Shown here: positions 43,815 through 53,554 of the stretch, in pieces
Numbering within the stretch: position 1 is the stretch's first letter
Layout: every line of letters starts with the position of its first letter
Assembly (NCBI RefSeq): GCF_020882245.1
Contig: NC_083597.1
Span: 49,082,152-49,146,151 of the forward strand
From: Rhopalosiphum padi
Taxonomy: Eukaryota > Arthropoda > Insecta > Hemiptera > Aphididae
DNA: 64,000 nt
Reading direction: 5' to 3'
Made by a program: the position numbers and the translations under genes
The notes under the pieces: model-generated
Told to the model about the DNA's origin: nothing
The model's input: the letters and a program-made list of their open reading frames with translations, nothing else
Databases searched by the model: none

Positions 43815-46565
43815 TTCTTAGAAAAACCCATAAAATTCCTCCATATTTCCATTAAAAGCAGTAAAAATACATATATTTCATTAAAAATAATTAAAATTCC
43901 TCCGTATTCCCATTAAATAAGGGTAAATATTTATAAAATAGTTAAAATTCCTCCGTTTTCCCATTATATAACAATAAATATTTATAAAATGGTTAAAATT
44001 CCTCCATATTTCTATTAAAATGCCATAAATATTCTTATATTTCATTAAAATACTCCTTATTTCCTTCAAAATCCGTTTAAATAAATACATTTCTTTAAAA
44101 ACGATTAAAAATCCTCAATATTCCCATAATATAGCGGTAAATATCCATAACATTATTAATATTCCTCCATATTTCCAATATAAAATAGTAAAAATATATA
44201 TATTTCATTAAAAATAATTAAAATTCCTCCATATTTCCATTAAAATGCCGTAAATATCCTTATATTTCATTATAATCATCCATATTTCTATTAAAATGCC
44301 GTAAATATCCATATAATTCATTAAAATCCTCCATATTTCCATTAAAATGCCGTAAATTTCCTTATATTTCATTATAATCCTCCATATTTCTATTAAAATG
44401 CCGTAAATATCCATATAATTCATAAAAATCCTCCATATTTCCGTTATAATACGGTAAAAATACAAATATTTCATTAAAAATAATTAAAATTCCTCCATAT
44501 TTCCATTAAAAGCAGTAAAAATACATATATTTCATTAAAAATAATATAAAATTCCTACGTATTCTCATTAAATAAAGGTAAATATTTATAAAATAATTAA
44601 AATTTCTCCGTATTTTCATTAAATAAGGGTAAATATTTATAAAATAGTTAAAATTCCTCCATATTTCCATAAAAAGCCGTAAATATTCAAAAATTTCTGA
44701 GAAAAACCTATATAATTCTTCCATATTTCCATCAATAGCTGTAAAACCGTTAAAATTCCTCCATATTTCCATTAAAATGCCGTAAATATCCTTATATTTC
44801 ATTATAATCCTCCATATTTCCATTAAAATGCCGTAAATATCCATAAAATTCATTAAAATCCTCCATATTTCCATTAAAAGCCGTAATAAATATATAGATT
44901 TCATTAAAAACAATTAAAACTCCTCCATATTCCCATTATATAGCGGTAAATATCCATAACATTCCCTTATAATAATGGTAATTATTTATATAATAGTTAA
45001 AATTCCTCCATATTTCTAATAAAATGCCGTAAATATCCATTTAATCCATTAAAATCCTGCATATTTCCATTAAACGCCGTAATTATCCACAAATTTCTTA
45101 GAAAAACCCATAAAATTCCTCCATATTTCCATAAAAAGCCGTAAATATTCAAAAATTTCTGAGAAAAACCTATATAATTCTTCCATATTTCCATCAATAG
45201 CTGTAAAACCGTTAAAATTCCTCCATATTTCCATTAAAATGCCGTAAATATCCTTATATTTCATTATAATCCTCCATATTTCTATTAAAATACCGTAAAT
45301 ATCCATATAATTCATTAAAATCCTCCATGTTTCCATGATAATGCCGTAAATATCCTTATATTTTATTAAAATTCCTCCAAATATCCATTAAAATGCCGTA
45401 AATATCCATAAAATTCATTAAAATCCTCCATATTTCCATTAAAAGCCGTAATAAATATATAGATTTCATTAAAAACAATTAAAACTCCTCCATATTCCCA
45501 TTATATAGCGGTAAATATCCATAACATTCCCTTATAATAATGGTAATTATTTATATAATAGTTAAAATTCCTCCATATTTCAAAAATAAAGTAAATATCC
45601 ATATATTTCATTAAATTCCACCATATTTCTAATAAAATGCCGTAAATATCCATTTAATCCATTAAAATCCTGCATATTTCCATTAAACGCCGTAATTATC
45701 CACAAATTTCTTAGAAAAACCCATAAAATTCCTCCATATTTCCATTAAAAGCAGTAAAAATACATATATTTCATTAAAAATAATTAAAATTCCTCCGTAT
45801 TCCCATTAAATAAGGGTAAATATTTATAAAATAGTTAAAATTCCTCCGTTTTCCCATTATATAACAATAAATATTTATAAAATGGTTAAAATTCCTCCAT
45901 ATTTCTATTAAAATGCCATAAATATTCTTATATTTCATTAAAATACTCCTTATTTCCTTCAAAATCCGTTTAAATAAATACATTTCTTTAAAAACGATTA
46001 AAAATCCTCAATATTCCCATAATATAGCGGTAAATATCCATAACATTATTAATATTCCTCCATATTTCCAATATAAAATAGTAAAAATATATATATTTCA
46101 TTAAAAATAATTAAAATTCCTCCATATTTCCATTAAAATGCCGTAAATATCCTTATATTTCATTATAATCATCCATATTTCTATTAAAATGCCGTAAATA
46201 TCCATATAATTCATTAAAATCCTCCATATTTCCATTAAAATGCTGTAAATATCCTTATATTTCATTATAATCATCCATATTTCTATTAAAATGCCGTAAA
46301 TATCCATATAATTCATTAAAATCCTCCATATTTCCATTAAAATGCCGTAAATATCCTTATATTTCATAATAATCCTCCATATTTCTATTAAAATGCCGTA
46401 AATATCCATATAATTCATTAAAATCCTCCATATTTCCATTAAAATGCCGTAAATATCCATATATTTCATTAAATTCCTCCATATTTCTAATAAAATGCCG
46501 TAAATATCCATTTAATCTATTAAAATCCTGCATATTTCCATTAAACGCCGTAATTATCCACAAAT

Positions 46566-49057
46566 TTCTTAGAAAAACCCATAAAATTCATCCATATTTC
46601 CATTAAAAGCAGTAAAAATACATATATTTCATTAAAAATAATATAAAATTCCTACGTATTCTCATTAAATAAAGGTAAATATTTATAAAATAATTAAAAT
46701 TTCTCCGTATTTTCATTAAATAAGGGTAAATATTTATAAAATAGTTAAAATTCCTCCATATTTCCATAAAAAGCCGTAAATATTCAAAAATTTCTGAGAA
46801 AAACCTATATAATTCTTCCATATTTCCATCAATAGCTGTAAAACCGTTAAAATTCCTCCATATTTCCATTAAAATGCCGTAAATATCCATATAATTCATT
46901 AAAATCCTCCATATTTCCATTAAAATGCCGTAAATTTCCTTATATTTCATTATAATCCTCCATATTTCTATTAAAATGCCGTAAATATCCATATAATTCA
47001 TAAAAATCCTCCATATTTCCGTTATAATACGGTAAAAATACAAATATTTCATTAAAAATAATTAAAATTCCTCCGTATTCCCATTAAAAGCTGTAAAACC
47101 GTTAAAACTCAACCGTATTCCCTTATAATAACGGTAAATATTTATATAATAGTTAAAATTCCTCCATATTTCCATAAAATAAAGTAAATATCCATATAAT
47201 TCATTAAATTCCTCCATATTTCTATTAAAATGCCGTAAATATCCATAAAATTCATTAAAATCCTCCATGTTTCCATGATAATGCCGTAAATATCCTTATA
47301 TTTCATTATAATCCTCCATATTTCTATTAAAATACCGTAAATATCCATATAATTCATTAAAATCCTCCATGTTTCCATGATAATGCCGTAAATATCCTTA
47401 TATTTTATTAAAATTCCTCCAAATATCCATTAAAATGCCGTAAATATCCATAAAATTCATTAAAATCCTCCATATTTCCATTAAAAGCCGTAATAAATAT
47501 ATAGATTTCATTAAAAACAATTAAAACTCTTCCATATTCCCATAATATAGCGGTAAATATCCATAACATTCCCTTATAATAATGGTAATTATTTATATAA
47601 TAGTTAAAATTCCTCCATATTTCCATAAAATAAAGTAAATATCCATATATTTCATTAAATTCCTCCATATTTCTAATAAAATGCCGTAAATTTCCATTTT
47701 ATCCATTAAAATCTGCATATTTCCATTAAATGCCGTAATTATCCACAAATTTCTTAGAAAAACCCATAAAATTCCTCCATATTTCCATTGAAAGCAGTAA
47801 AAATACATATATTTCATTAAAAATAATTAAAATTCCTCCGTATTCCCATTAAATAAGGGTAAATATTTATAAAATAGTTAAAATTCCTCCATATTTCCAT
47901 TAAAAGCTGTAAATATTCAAAAATTTCTGAGAAAAACCTATTTAATTCTTCCATATTTCCATCAATAGCTGTAAAACCGTTAAAATTCCTCCATATTTCT
48001 ATTAAAATGCCGTAAATATCCTTATATTTCATTATAATCCTCCATATTTCTATTAAAATGCCGTAAATATCCATATAATTCATTAAAATCCTCCATATTT
48101 CCATTAAAATGCCGTAAATATCCATATATTTCATTAAATTCCTCTATATTTCTAATAAAATGCCGTAAATATCCATTTAATCCATTAAAATCCTGCATAT
48201 TTCCATTAAACGCCGTAATTATCCACAAATTTCTTAGAAAAACCCATAAAATTCCTCCATATTTCCATTAAAAGCAGTAAAAATACATATATTTCATTAA
48301 AAATAATTAAAATTCCTCCGTATTCCCATTAAAAGCTATAAAACCGTTAAAACTCAACCGTATTCCCTTATAATAACGGTAAATATTTATATAATAGTTA
48401 AAATTCCACCATATTTCCATAAAATAAAGTAAATATCCATATAATTCATTAAATTCCTCCATATTTCTATTAAAATGCCGTAAATATCCATATAATTCAT
48501 TAAAATCCTCCTTATTTCCATTAAAATGCCGTGAATATCCTTATATGTCATTATAATCCTCCATATTTCTATTAAAATGCCGTAGGTATCCATAAAATTC
48601 ATTAAAATCCTCCATATTTCTATTAAAAAACGGTAAATATCCTTATATTTCATTATAATCCTCCATATTTCTATTAAAATGCCGTAAATATCCATATAAT
48701 TCATAAAAATCCTCCATATTTCCGTTAAAATACTGTAAAAATACAAATATTTCATTAAAAATAATTAAAATTCCTCTGTATTCCCATTAAAAGCTGTAAA
48801 ACCGTTAAAACTCAACCGTATTCCCTTATAATAACGGTAAATATTTATATAATAGTTAAAATTCCTCCATATTTCCATAAAATAAAGTAAATATCCATAT
48901 AATTCATTAAATTCCTCCATGTTTCCATGATAATGCCGTAAATATCCTTATATTTTATTAAAATTCATCCAAATATCCATTAAAATGCCGTAAATATCCA
49001 TAAAATTCATTAAAATCCTCCATATTTCCATTGAAAGCAGTAAAAATACATATATTT
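46566..49057. repeat. Right edge of the satellite, diverged monomers
   Basis: The pattern is still 51-bp based and in the same orientation, but phase is irregular and edge-specific variants appear. A form containing AAAACTCAACCGTATTCCCT followed by TATAATAACGG occurs at about 47.10, 48.35 and 48.81 kb and was not noticed elsewhere. A CCATGTTTCCATGATAATGCC form is also frequent here. The last recognisable unit is near 49,021-49,057. Confidence 0.8.
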
Positions 49058-50215
49058 TATACATATATTATATACACTTTTCTTTATGACACTAAACTTT
49101 CTTATTTCCTCTATGACTTATGACCAGAAGCATAGGTGATAAATATACAAAAGGTAAGATGTGGCATTGTGGCAATTTAAACCTCTCTGTGTCCTTTTTT
49201 TTGTTTTGGGGGTACCTATTGTAAGTAGCTGTATGTTTAGTAAAACCACCTTTTATTTTGTACATTCATTACAGTTTATCATTTTTGAATTAATAAATAT
49301 TATAAATTAAAATATTAGTCAACATTGGTACTTCAGTATGAAGTAAGATGTAGAGTTCCATCTCGGTTATTGTCATCACCACAGATTCTGTTTCTGTTAT
49401 TAAAATGTCTTCTAGAATAAAGTCAATTTCTCAAAATTTCCACTACATTTATAGGTATGACTTATAAATTACTTCCACATGGTCACATTTACGCGCTTGA
49501 TAGAATTAATCAAGATTTCTTTTACGTTTTTAGTTTTACAATAAATAGAATATAATATCTTCTCTACCTTTATAGTTCATAAATACTTTTTAATATATTT
49601 CTAACCTTTGAATTTTAGAATATAGGTACTTAATGAAATAACACTATGACAACACTGGTTGTTATTATTGTTAGACTACAGAAAAATGTATTTAAGGCAT
49701 AACTATTATACTATTTTTATGGTCAATCCATCAACCGCATGTTTAATAATTAGTACAATTTACATAAAATGTACGAATTTTTATCGACAAAATTATTTGA
49801 TAACTGTTCTAATTTTGATAATACTCAGAATATGTTTATAAAAACAAATTGAAACCGATTTTCTAAATATTTTAACTTCAATAATGGCAATTGGAAAACT
49901 TTATAATAAATTATAACTGTTATAAGGCTTTATTATAAAGCACGGCACCCTTATTTTTATGGTAAGCGAGTTTTATATCCGTTTGACCAAAAAAATTGAA
50001 ATATTTTATTTCAATGAAAAAAAAAATATATATATGTATATTTATATATGTTATATAGGTGTATCTTAAATTTTATAACACGTCGACATGCAGGTGAACA
50101 TTTTTAAAAGTTGATTTATTGTATAAAACAAAGGAATTATGTATAATAATAATAGCCAATAAGGATCCAATTAAAAAGTAATAAAGACTAGGGCTCGGAA
50201 ATTGATGTTTAACAT
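49058..50215. other. AT-rich intergenic DNA next to the satellite
   Basis: No gene with recognisable homology was seen. The sequence is ordinary AT-rich non-coding DNA, with one (AT)n-rich patch near 50,026-50,056 and scattered TAGGTAC-type motifs. A 60-codon open frame at 49,659-49,841 (+) has no recognisable features and is treated as chance. Confidence 0.6.
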
Positions 50216-50254
50216 AATATTATTACGAAATATCTCATATTTCATAATAATATT
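50216..50254. repeat. Inverted repeat, 18-bp arms with 3-nt loop
   Basis: Left arm AATATTATTACGAAATAT (50216-50233), loop CTC, right arm ATATTTCATAATAATATT (50237-50254). The arms are complementary except at one position. It abuts the first copy of a direct repeat and may be a repeat-element end or a simple AT-rich palindrome. Confidence 0.75.
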
Positions 50255-50429
50255 TGAAAAATACTCTTATGCAAGTTTTCGCGGGGAAGGATTTATAATT
50301 CAACTCTGAAACTTTACACGAATCGTAAGACGGGTAACCGAAAAAGTTATCGCGCAAGAAAACACGAAATAATCGACATTTTGAATTTACATTACGGCCG
50401 GCCACGCCACCTGTTAGTTTTTTTGCTTG
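50252..50429. repeat. Dispersed repeat unit, copy 1
   Basis: About 175 bp that recur in direct orientation at 50594-50776. Shared stretches include GAAACTTTACACGAATCGTA, AGACGGGTAACCGAAA and TTTGAATTTACATTACGGCC. Differences are mostly single substitutions, for example GTTATCGCGCAAG against GTTATCGTGCAAG. On the minus strand both copies keep a similar open frame (GRNVNSK, RLFRVFL, FGYPSYDSCKVSEL), which suggests a common source. The element class is not recognised. Confidence 0.8.
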
Positions 50430-50593
50430 ATTTCCCCTAAATAAATAAATATTCGAATTTTTAACATAGAAACATACTTGCGATGATTTTAAAAACGTCG
50501 TAGCTTGCAAGAGGCACCGTAGTACTTTCTTTTTATATCAAAAAAATCTGATTCATCTAAATTTTACCCACCTAAGTACTGTAAAAACCACAT

Positions 50594-50776
50594 TTTTGAA
50601 AAAAAAACTCTTATGCAAGTTATCGGCGGGGAAGGATTTATATTTCAATTCTGAAACTTTACACGAATCGTAAGACGGGTAACCGAAACAGTTATCGTGC
50701 AAGAAAACACGAAATAATCGAGATTTTGAATTTACATTACGGCCAGCCACGCCACTTGTTAGTTTTTTGCTTTTTT
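50594..50776. repeat. Dispersed repeat unit, copy 2
   Basis: Second direct copy of the unit at 50252-50429, separated from it by about 165 bp of unrelated sequence. The ends are not clean TG...CA, so an LTR interpretation is weak. A tandem satellite-like duplication or the terminal direct repeats of a small element are both possible. Confidence 0.8.
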
Positions 50777-52190
50777 TTACTTAAAAAACAGGTGTTAATA
50801 AGTTTATGGCTTAAACATCTTAAAACTAATCTACATAATATTTTGAATACTTCTTTTTTAGTGTTAAATAATAATTCATGAATTGGTGTCTTTAAACAAT
50901 ATATTTTTTTAAATATCCAGTTTTGTCAATATTCAAATTTGGTACTAACAGTAGCGCCGAACACGGGTATGAACTGGGGATATCCCCCAGAAATATTTAT
51001 GGGTAGGTGGCTGATAATCAAAAATAGTTTGTTATGCAGTATCTTGTATGTATATAATTAGAAATAAATATAGTACCATTCGAACTTAACTAACTAAACA
51101 ATTTTTTAGTAGGTGGGTCTAACACCAGCATTTTTTCCCCATAACACGAAATATAGATCGCCACTGGACTTACGACTTACCTCTGAGACTGGGAGTGAGA
51201 ATATGTATAAAGTTAAAACTTTTAAGCAATAATAATAATATAATAGTAGCTATAGTTATATAGTTATATTAAGTTATATACTATTCTGATTAATATAAAA
51301 ATAACATAAGATGGTGACCAGACATGAGTTATGGCTATTTTAACTGAGAAGTAAAATGTTCAGTAACTTCAGTTACTACATTTTAATTTTTTATTAGATA
51401 TATAAACGAAACCTAACATTATGAAAGCTTTATTTATGAAATAATTTTTGCGTATATTATTAAAACATTAGATTATACAAGAAAATATTTTTTAATTGTC
51501 TATTAAACAAAAATTATATATTTATATGGATAATGTTAGATAACAACTGTTATACTAGTGTTACTACAATATAATATCATAAAAGCATTTAAATACATTG
51601 ATAATTAAAAATTAATAATACTAATTACAAAATTAATTAATTTGTAAAATCCTTATGATTATTTTAATCCCCCATCAATTAGATCCGTATGCGTCATTTT
51701 AATCTCGCGTTAATTGGATCCTCTTGCGTCAGTTAGTCATTGGGATCTAGCTGTCGAGGGATCTATTCTATGTGACCGTTCACCGATAAAAATGTGTAAT
51801 CCCCTCTTTTTCTTAATTTCTTATTTTGCATATCACAACTCTTATCATGTAATATTTTGATAAAATTCATAGCTCATTAATTACTTCATTTTTTTTACTT
51901 TAAAAAGTTTCTTGATATACTGGTATACTCCGATTTGGTATCCCGGTATAAACTAAAAGATACTGGAAATATTATTATTGTGTACCGGAATAAACGAACG
52001 AATTTCTAGACTATAAAATATTATATAAAATTCAATGCTGTCATGCTGATCACCTAGACAAAACAACTGGTAACGTTTGTAATCGAACTAGGTACTACAG
52101 CTATAGATAATAAATAACATTTCTATTTTTTTTTATACTCTATGGACGTAGGTACTGATATAAAAACAATAATAAAAACACGGTCGATAG
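50777..52190. other. AT-rich intergenic DNA with degenerate repeat traces
   Basis: No gene is recognised. Visible items are a near-palindrome CTGGGGATATCCCCCAG (50974-50990), a hairpin-like stretch at about 51,352-51,385 (AGTAACT with AGTTACT inside TAAAATG...CATTTTA), and a tandem 35-bp pair at 51661-51730. The rest is simple AT-rich sequence. Confidence 0.6.
51661..51730. repeat. Short tandem duplication, 2 x 35 bp
   Basis: Both 35-bp units begin ATTTTAATC and end TGCGTC, and both contain GATCC. By my count they match at 27 of 35 positions. This is a local degenerate duplication with no evident function. Confidence 0.7.
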
Positions 52191-52250
52191 GGGAGGGGGG
52201 CATGGCCCCTCGGGCTCCACTGGCCCTGGCTACGCCACTGAAGTCTGTGC
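52191..52250. mobile_element. Possible transposable-element fragment
   Basis: A short GC-rich island in AT-rich DNA, containing GAGGGGGGCATGGCCCCTCG and CTGGCTACGCCACTG. The first part is nearly self-complementary around GGCATGGCC. GC-rich ends of this style are common in dispersed insect repeats, but I cannot assign a family from this sequence alone. Confidence 0.4.
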
Positions 52251-52262
52251 TTTGGTATCATA

Positions 52263-52303
52263 CATTGAACTATATGATAGTTATATAGTATTATAGTTCA
52301 ATG
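52263..52303. repeat. Perfect 12-bp inverted repeat
   Basis: CATTGAACTATA (52263-52274) is the exact reverse complement of TATAGTTCAATG (52292-52303), with a 17-nt AT-rich loop. It lies just downstream of the GC-rich fragment at 52191-52250 and could mark an element end or fold as a hairpin. Confidence 0.75.
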
Positions 52304-52587
52304 GTAAATATTTTTCGTTTTTTTTTTGATTTTATTAATATTTTGAATTTTCGTTTCTAATTCTCAATGAGTTTCGAACCTGAAAACTTATAGATATTTG
52401 AAATAATTATAATTATCTTAAGCTGCATCATTAATTTTAAATTGTGCCACATGCTATGTATAAAAATTCTGATTGGCGATTATACTTTTGTTGATTTACT
52501 ATTAATACAACGTAATATAATAATGAAGATTTAGATAACTTATAATTAAAGAGTTTATATGAGATATATATTCTTTTAATCCATAAT

Positions 52588-53431
52588 ATGAGGTACCATA
52601 GTATTATAGATTCAATAAAAACAATTTCCAAAAATTATTATACCCGCAGTGAACAAAATTATGCTAAACAAATAAGAAATGCAACTGTCGTGTGTACAAA
52701 TCACTTGACTCCTGAAATAAAATTGCATTTAATTACTGAAAAATGCCAGCTGTGGCATTCACCTGCAAGTGAATGTCAGTTTGACGATCCATTCTGGGCA
52801 TTTTATTGGCCTGGTGGCCAAGCTATTTCCAGGTAAAACAAATTATGAAAAATTATATATTTATATTCATATCTTTAACCCAATATTTCTTTATTTGGTT
52901 TTAGGTTTATACTAGATAACAGCAAGTATGTGAATAACAAAACAATTTTGGATATCGGTAGTGGTAGTGCTGCATGCAGTCTTGCATCAGCTTTAGCAGG
53001 TGCTAATAAAGTTACAGCTAATGACATAGATCCGGGTAAGTCATTCTTTTAATTACATTTTTCTCATGCAAATTCATTTTTCGTTCTGAACAGTTGCATG
53101 TGTAGCAGCCAAACTAAATGCTCAGTTAAACAACATCAACATTGATGTTTTGTCCAAGAATATTTTGTTCAATGATTGTTCACAATGGGAAGTTATCATT
53201 GTTGGAGATATGTTTTATTCACAAGATATAGCTGATGTACTGTGGAAATGGTTGGATACGCTGTCTAACCAAGGGAAGACAATTCTGATCGGTGATCCGG
53301 GTAGACATTGTTTTAAGCCCAAACGTCATTTACAGGAGCGATTAAAAAAACTTGAAGAATACAAATTAACAGAGAATTGTTGTTTGGAAAATCGAGGATT
53401 TTCAACTGCATCTGTTTGGATTTTAGAATAA
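52588..53431 (+). CDS. ETFBKMT: ETFBKMT/METTL20-like protein lysine methyltransferase
   Basis: Three exons can be joined in frame with GT-AG introns: 52588-52832, 52905-53035 and 53094-53431, giving 237 residues (human ETFBKMT is about 262). Family members methylate lysines of the electron-transfer flavoprotein beta subunit in mitochondria, using S-adenosylmethionine. Residues 70-82 contain WAFYWPGGQAISR, a signature of this seven-beta-strand family. Motif I is LDIGSGSA at 97-104, followed by NDIDP at 121-125, and the post-II motif GDMFY is at 163-167. ILIGDPGR at 189-196 also matches the family. The start is the first ATG after an in-frame stop near 52,543. The first 25 residues are basic and lack acidic residues early on, which is compatible with mitochondrial import. 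The gene converges on RBM17. A related METTL family member is the main alternative, but the WPGGQA and GDPGR motifs favour ETFBKMT. Confidence 0.92.
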
Positions 53432-53432
53432 A
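53427..53432 (+). terminator. Poly(A) signal overlapping the ETFBKMT stop codon
   Basis: AATAAA at this position includes the TAA stop (53429-53431). If used, the 3' UTR would be only a few tens of bases long. No other strong AATAAA is seen on the + strand before the opposing RBM17 coding end at 53,555. Confidence 0.5.
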
Positions 53433-53479
53433 ATGATTAGGTATATTAAAAAAAAAACTAAGCTATTTTATACAGTTAA

Positions 53480-53539
53480 TTTATTGATCAAAATTTGTCC
53501 AAATATATTAAAATTATACAATGCAATTATTTTTTTATT
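53480..53539 (-). terminator. Candidate poly(A) signals for RBM17
   Basis: On the minus strand, AATAAA occurs at 53534-53539, 16 bases past the RBM17 stop, and again at 53480-53485. Either would place the RBM17 3' end within the 123-bp gap to the ETFBKMT-like gene or overlapping its transcript. Confidence 0.5.
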
Positions 53540-53554
53540 ATTAAATAGTTAATT

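Larger units (their letters stand above)
1..49057. repeat. Giant hierarchical satellite array, 51-bp base monomer
   Basis: Every line from the left edge to about 49,057 consists of variants of one AT-rich 51-bp unit in head-to-tail orientation. A typical unit has a 30-bp half (begins ATTAAAATGCCGTAAATATC) followed by a 21-bp half (ATTAAAATCCTCCATATTTC plus C). That unit has 11 C and 2 G on the + strand. Monomers differ by substitutions and small indels and are arranged in dimers, sub-blocks and higher-order repeats described separately. I saw no inversion and no unique DNA inside the array except one SINE. The left end lies outside the window, so 49 kb is a minimum length. The array ends where the monomer pattern decays into TATATTTTATACATATATTA. 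Function is unknown; because 51 is a multiple of 3, long open frames appear that are probably not genes. Confidence 0.97.

Noticed and set aside
1..49057. Dozens of minus-strand open frames of 60-197 codons in the satellite as protein-coding genes
   Set aside because: The 51-bp period is a multiple of three and lacks stops in some frames, so long frames arise automatically. Two frames are often open at once, single-base indels break them freely, and no start context, intron or known domain is present.
1..49057. CRISPR array
   Set aside because: The repeats are contiguous, with no unique spacers between them, and the rest of the window holds intron-bearing animal genes.
1..49057. Telomeric repeat
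   Set aside because: The insect telomere unit TTAGG is not tandemly repeated here; the isolated TTAG strings belong to the 51-bp satellite landmark.
49659..49841. Small plus-strand gene of 60 codons
   Set aside because: No recognisable domain, no homology that I can see, and AT-rich composition typical of chance frames.
50252..50776. LTR retrotransposon with paired LTRs
   Set aside because: The repeats are direct, but the ends are not TG...CA, and the spacer of about 165 bp has no primer-binding site or coding sequence that I can recognise.
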